Shown: positions 5,974 to 8,771 of the stretch, piece by piece
How positions within the stretch are numbered: the stretch's first letter is position 1
Layout: every line of letters starts with the position of its first letter
Assembly (NCBI GenBank): GCA_934276695.1
Contig: CAKQTF010000032.1
Coordinates: 1-8,771, forward strand
Source of the DNA: an uncultured Spirochaetales bacterium
GTDB taxonomy: Bacteria; Spirochaetota; Spirochaetia; Sphaerochaetales; Sphaerochaetaceae
Length of the DNA: 8,771 nucleotides
Direction of reading: 5' to 3'
Translations under genes and position numbers: made by a program
The notes under the pieces: model-generated
Told to the model about the DNA's origin: nothing
Seen by the model: only the letters and a program-made list of their open reading frames with translations
Databases searched by the model: none

Positions 5974-7350
5974 TTACACTGCACAGAACGGGATTCCATA
6001 AGGGCCATCAGACAGATAGATGATCCTCATATCCTCAATCCTCCTTCCGCATCTACGACATATATCCTCAAGTGATGCCTTTATAGCATCTGACATTGAG
6101 TCTGCAGTGCTGGTATCTGGTGCTAAGAGCTTACCGGCATTCACGCCAGGAATCACATCAAACCAGCTCTCCTCTGCCTGGGGTGCATAGAAATAGAACC
6201 TGTCCTGCGCTGTCTTCCTGAATACCTTTGCCCATTGCTGGACCTGCCACTGCTCAAGGAGGAATGTCCAGTCAGGGCTCTTGATCAGATGCGAGAACCC
6301 ATCACTGCCAAGCAGGCGCAGAAGCGCAGAAGTCACACGGTAATTCACAGAGCCTATCTTATGCCCAGAGTCTGTCAGATCTGCGATGCTTATCAGGTAG
6401 CCGCCCTTCTTAAGTGCCCCAAGACTGGCAACTGCGCACTTTGCACACTGATAATGATTGATCCCGACAAAGCCGCCATGGGTTATCACGATATCAGCCT
6501 CGTATGGAACAGGAACAGCGACGCTCTCCCTGAGCCTGCTGACAGCCTTCAGATGAGCCATCTCAAGATCCCCGGCAAACACACCGGTAATCCGGAATGA
6601 ATGGTCAAGAGTGACATTAACAATGAAATCAGCGCCAGCAAGATGGGCTACTGCAAGAGACTCCTCATGCACTGGATTGCCATCAATTATAAGATCAGAC
6701 GACTTTTCAGCATCCATCAGCTCCGGGCCATGGAATACATATGTAGACTCCTCTCCGATGACTCCTGGGCATATGGATTTCCGGCCTCCTGATGCACCTG
6801 CCATGAAGTGGCTTTCAACAAGCCCAGTGAGTATCTTCAGGTCAGCATCGGCATAGACTGTGTCTATCATTGCCTTCGTACCACGTGCAGTAGTCCCCAT
6901 GAATCTCAGGCGCTCAGGATTCTTCGGCTGATGATTCAGCACCTTTATCCCAAGAGAGAATATGCGCTCATCAAGCATATTCCTGATCTCTGAATCAGTC
7001 ATCGGGCGATGCATCCCTGTTGCAATAAGCACTGTTATTGAGCTAGGCTTATAGCCTTCTCTCATGAGGACATCGACAACAGGCATCAGAATACCGCTTC
7101 TTCCTTTATATGGAACAGGTCTTGTGTTATCAGAGATGACAATAACAGCCGTTGAGTCCGGATTCATCTGGATCCTGCGCCGTGCTATATCCGAAAGAGG
7201 CTCCGATCCGACCGGGCTTCTGAGAGCTTCATTTATCGCTGCTTCAGGATCTGAAATAGGCTCCGGAGCCCTCATTGATGCAACGAATGCATTGTCAGGG
7301 AGCTCCAGGGGCGAATACTGAGATCCGAATGGGTTACTGACCTTAATCAC
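5974..7350 (-). CDS. LarA-family enzyme (nickel-pincer lactate racemase-like alpha-hydroxy acid racemase/epimerase)
   Basis: The family racemises or epimerises alpha-hydroxy acids through a covalently tethered nickel-pincer nucleotide acting as a hydride shuttle. The 458-residue product keeps the set known from Lactobacillus plantarum LarA (numbers there in brackets, from memory): Asp74 (72) and Arg77 (75) in DNTRP, His114 (108) in TGMHRP, His181 (174), cofactor-tethering Lys191 (184) in GGRKS, nickel-ligand His207 (200) in FHGPE, and Tyr300-Gln301-Lys304 (294/295/298). Spacings match between the aligned motifs, so activity is plausible. It has no signal peptide. The start is GTG, immediately after the TAA of the dehydrogenase, with AAGGGA upstream inside that gene; the next Met is residue 26, too far in. 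It is the last gene of its unit. The substrate need not be lactate: LarA homologs acting on malate, phenyllactate and sugar acids are known. CxxC pairs at 302-305 and 431-434 are of unknown meaning. NPN-making larB/C/E genes are not in the window. Confidence 0.9.
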   Translation of the reverse strand: MIKVSNPFGSQYSPLELPDNAFVASMRAPEPISDPEAAINEALRSPVGSEPLSDIARRRIQMNPDSTAVIVISDNTRPVPYKGRSGILMPVVDVLMREGYKPSSITVLIATGMHRPMTDSEIRNMLDERIFSLGIKVLNHQPKNPERLRFMGTTARGTKAMIDTVYADADLKILTGLVESHFMAGASGGRKSICPGVIGEESTYVFHGPELMDAEKSSDLIIDGNPVHEESLAVAHLAGADFIVNVTLDHSFRITGVFAGDLEMAHLKAVSRLRESVAVPVPYEADIVITHGGFVGINHYQCAKCAVASLGALKKGGYLISIADLTDSGHKIGSVNYRVTSALLRLLGSDGFSHLIKSPDWTFLLEQWQVQQWAKVFRKTAQDRFYFYAPQAEESWFDVIPGVNAGKLLAPDTSTADSMSDAIKASLEDICRRCGRRIEDMRIIYLSDGPYGIPFCAV

Positions 7351-8637
7351 TTACTTCATTTCCCTTATCATTGATAAGCATCCTGATGCTGCGCCTTCCA
7401 GGATCGGCCTCATATACTCATCAACATCATCTGCAGTCATTGGGACCGGCATATTCTGGAGCTTCATCCTAAGATCAGGATCCTTGGCTGCCTTTATTGC
7501 TCTTGCAATATGGACATCCTTCCTGAACCCAGGGATATCCTCCAGCTTATATGGAGCACCTATCGACTTCTCAAATGATATCATAGCCTCAGCAGCTGCT
7601 GCAGCAAGATCTCTTCCTGAGAGGCTGTCTATGTCCTTATCTGTGTATCCATATCGCCTGAAGATATTCCCTATCATCCTGAGCTGTGGCTGTATTGCCC
7701 TGCTGTAGAACATCCAGTAATAAGGATTCATCAGCCCGCATGCTGTTCCATGCCCGACAGCATCAACAAGAGAGAATGATGTGAGATGAGGCCCGCTTGT
7801 GCCACCGATCATGATCGCATATCCTCCGAGGTCTGTTGCGAGTCCTATTGCTTCCCTGGCCTTCATGCTGCCGGGGTCCCTTATAGCCTCTCCCGCATAT
7901 TCCACAACAAGCGAGATTGCAGCAGAGGCAATCTCCTCAGCCTTATCGTAGGCTTCAGGCTTTGCCCCGCAGAAGACCTCAAAAACATGGGCAATGGCAT
8001 CAAGAGCTCCGTCTATCGTCACACCTGCAGGCATTGAACAGGTCGTGCTGTAATCGAATACAGCCTTTGCCGGCACTATCGCATCATCAACAATAAGCTT
8101 TTTCTGGCCTGCAACAGGATCTGTTATATTTGAATACTTAGTAAGATGAGAGCCTGAGGATGCAGAAGTCTCGACTGCAATCAGAGGAGTCATCTTCAGC
8201 CCTGTCCTCTTAATTGCCTCAGAGACCTTGCCTGTACCGAAATAATAGTCAATCTCAGGTGTCACTGCACCGCCAAGGGCTGCAAGCATCGAAGCAGCCT
8301 TGCATGCATCGATTGCAGATCCTCCGCCTATTACGACAATGGAATCAGGCTTATGCTGAAGTACATATGTCGCCAGCCTATAGACATCCTCTCTAGGAGC
8401 ATTCGGCTTAACACCCGGTGCTGTCTTTCCTCCGGCAGGACTAACTCCTGCCTCCTGAAGATATCTTAAAACTCTGTCCTCTATCGGCTTCATATGAGCA
8501 CTGTTTGAGACAACAAGAGCACTTTTACCGAAAGAGGCAGCAACAGCGCCTACCTTATCAAGGCATCCGATCCCATGGATGTAATCATCGCCTTTCCATT
8601 CTCTTAAAAGCTCATATGCCTTTGCTATATTATCCAT
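7351..8637 (-). CDS. Iron-containing alcohol dehydrogenase (group III)
   Basis: This is an NAD(P)-dependent, metal-dependent alcohol/aldehyde oxidoreductase of 428 residues. The dinucleotide-binding GGGSAIDACK lies at 104-113. Likely metal ligands are Asp213 and His217 (DGALDAIAH), His284 (GPHLTSF) and His296 (VGHG). The two distal histidines are 12 apart, whereas FucO-type enzymes have 14, so this is a divergent subgroup. The start at ATG 8637 is chosen because AGGAGG lies 10 nt before it. A GTG at 8646 gives a longer frame but leaves only 1 nt between Shine-Dalgarno and start. It is 14 nt after the aldolase-family gene and abuts the LarA-family gene with no gap, so the three are surely one transcript. 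Possible roles are reduction of an aldehyde made by the aldolase (glycolaldehyde, lactaldehyde, glyceraldehyde) or oxidation of a hydroxy acid; the sequence does not decide. Confidence 0.93.
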   Translation of the reverse strand: MDNIAKAYELLREWKGDDYIHGIGCLDKVGAVAASFGKSALVVSNSAHMKPIEDRVLRYLQEAGVSPAGGKTAPGVKPNAPREDVYRLATYVLQHKPDSIVVIGGGSAIDACKAASMLAALGGAVTPEIDYYFGTGKVSEAIKRTGLKMTPLIAVETSASSGSHLTKYSNITDPVAGQKKLIVDDAIVPAKAVFDYSTTCSMPAGVTIDGALDAIAHVFEVFCGAKPEAYDKAEEIASAAISLVVEYAGEAIRDPGSMKAREAIGLATDLGGYAIMIGGTSGPHLTSFSLVDAVGHGTACGLMNPYYWMFYSRAIQPQLRMIGNIFRRYGYTDKDIDSLSGRDLAAAAAEAMISFEKSIGAPYKLEDIPGFRKDVHIARAIKAAKDPDLRMKLQNMPVPMTADDVDEYMRPILEGAASGCLSMIREMK

Positions 8638-8651
8638 ATCAGACACCCCTC

Positions 8652-8771
8652 CTATTTAATAAGATTCATCCCTTCGAGGACTTTCCTGAGCTCTGCCTTC
8701 TCATCCTGAGTCAGGTCCATCACCGGCGACTTGCATGGTCCTGCATTGATTCCGATCATCTCAAGCGCAGA
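8652..8771 (-). CDS. DapA-family (dihydrodipicolinate synthase / N-acetylneuraminate lyase superfamily) lyase, C-terminal fragment
   Basis: Only the last 39 codons lie in the window; the rest is beyond the right edge. They read GINAGPCKSPVMDLTQDEKA and on to KVLEGMNLIK. This is the typical C-terminus of class I pyruvate-dependent aldolases of the DapA superfamily (G-x-x-x-GP-x-R/K-x-P, then an acidic E/D-E-x-x-L helix). Members include DHDPS, KDG aldolase, 2-keto-3-deoxypentonate aldolase and sialic acid lyase. The active-site Lys and Tyr are outside the view, so the reaction cannot be assigned. The gene heads the visible part of the unit with the dehydrogenase and LarA-family enzyme. That context favours a sugar-acid aldolase over lysine biosynthesis, by inference. 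Confidence 0.85.
   Translation of the reverse strand, partial: SALEMIGINAGPCKSPVMDLTQDEKAELRKVLEGMNLIK

Noticed and set aside
6235..6600. Plus-strand open frame of 121 codons opposite the LarA-family gene
   Set aside because: It overlaps conserved motifs of the LarA family on the other strand and has no independent support.
1..8771. CRISPR arrays, tRNA/rRNA genes, insertion sequences, defence systems
   Set aside because: No spaced direct repeats, cloverleaf-like sequences, transposase motifs or terminal inverted repeats were seen on reading both strands; almost all sequence is accounted for by metabolic genes.

Overview
The window is an all-minus-strand catabolic locus, best read right to left. 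It carries parts of two transcription units: seven complete protein genes plus two genes cut by the window edges. Base composition is moderate and intergenic gaps are short. The binding protein has a Sec leader ending in VFA-GG, a style I associate with Sphaerochaeta/Treponema-type spirochaetes. A spirochaete (Sphaerochaetales-like, perhaps gut or anaerobic-digester) host is therefore my best guess, at moderate to low confidence because it rests on recall.

Unit A (8771 to about 5926, promoter outside the window) holds the last 39 codons of a DapA/KDG-aldolase-family lyase, an iron-containing alcohol dehydrogenase, and a LarA-family (nickel-pincer lactate-racemase-like) enzyme. They are tightly packed (14-nt and 0-nt gaps) and end at a strong intrinsic terminator. 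The set looks like a pathway for an alpha-hydroxy acid or sugar acid: epimerisation at C2, oxidoreduction, and cleavage or formation of a pyruvate-type C-C bond. The substrate is unknown.

The divider (5756-5973) holds the terminator of unit A, a promoter with a perfect TTGACA -35 box, a 22-bp near-perfect palindrome centred on GTATAC that fits a GntR/FadR-type operator, and a second, extended -10 promoter close to the regulator start.

Unit B (5755 to 1 and beyond) encodes a GntR/FCD regulator, a PfkB-family sugar kinase, a cytoplasmic GH43 glycosidase (beta-xylosidase/arabinofuranosidase type), a secreted ABC sugar-binding protein and a MalF/UgpA-type permease cut by the left edge. Between the binding protein and the permease lies a hairpin plus U-tract that probably lowers permease expression relative to the binding protein. 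The simplest model is that a pentose-containing oligosaccharide or glycoside is imported intact, hydrolysed in the cytoplasm by GH43 and phosphorylated by the PfkB kinase, while unit A processes a (sugar) acid fragment. The GntR/FCD protein probably senses a carboxylated intermediate and represses its own operon.

The most unusual part is the LarA-family enzyme with a full set of nickel-pincer catalytic residues beside a dehydrogenase, an aldolase-family lyase and a hemicellulose-sugar uptake operon. No gene-free stretch exceeds 300 bases.
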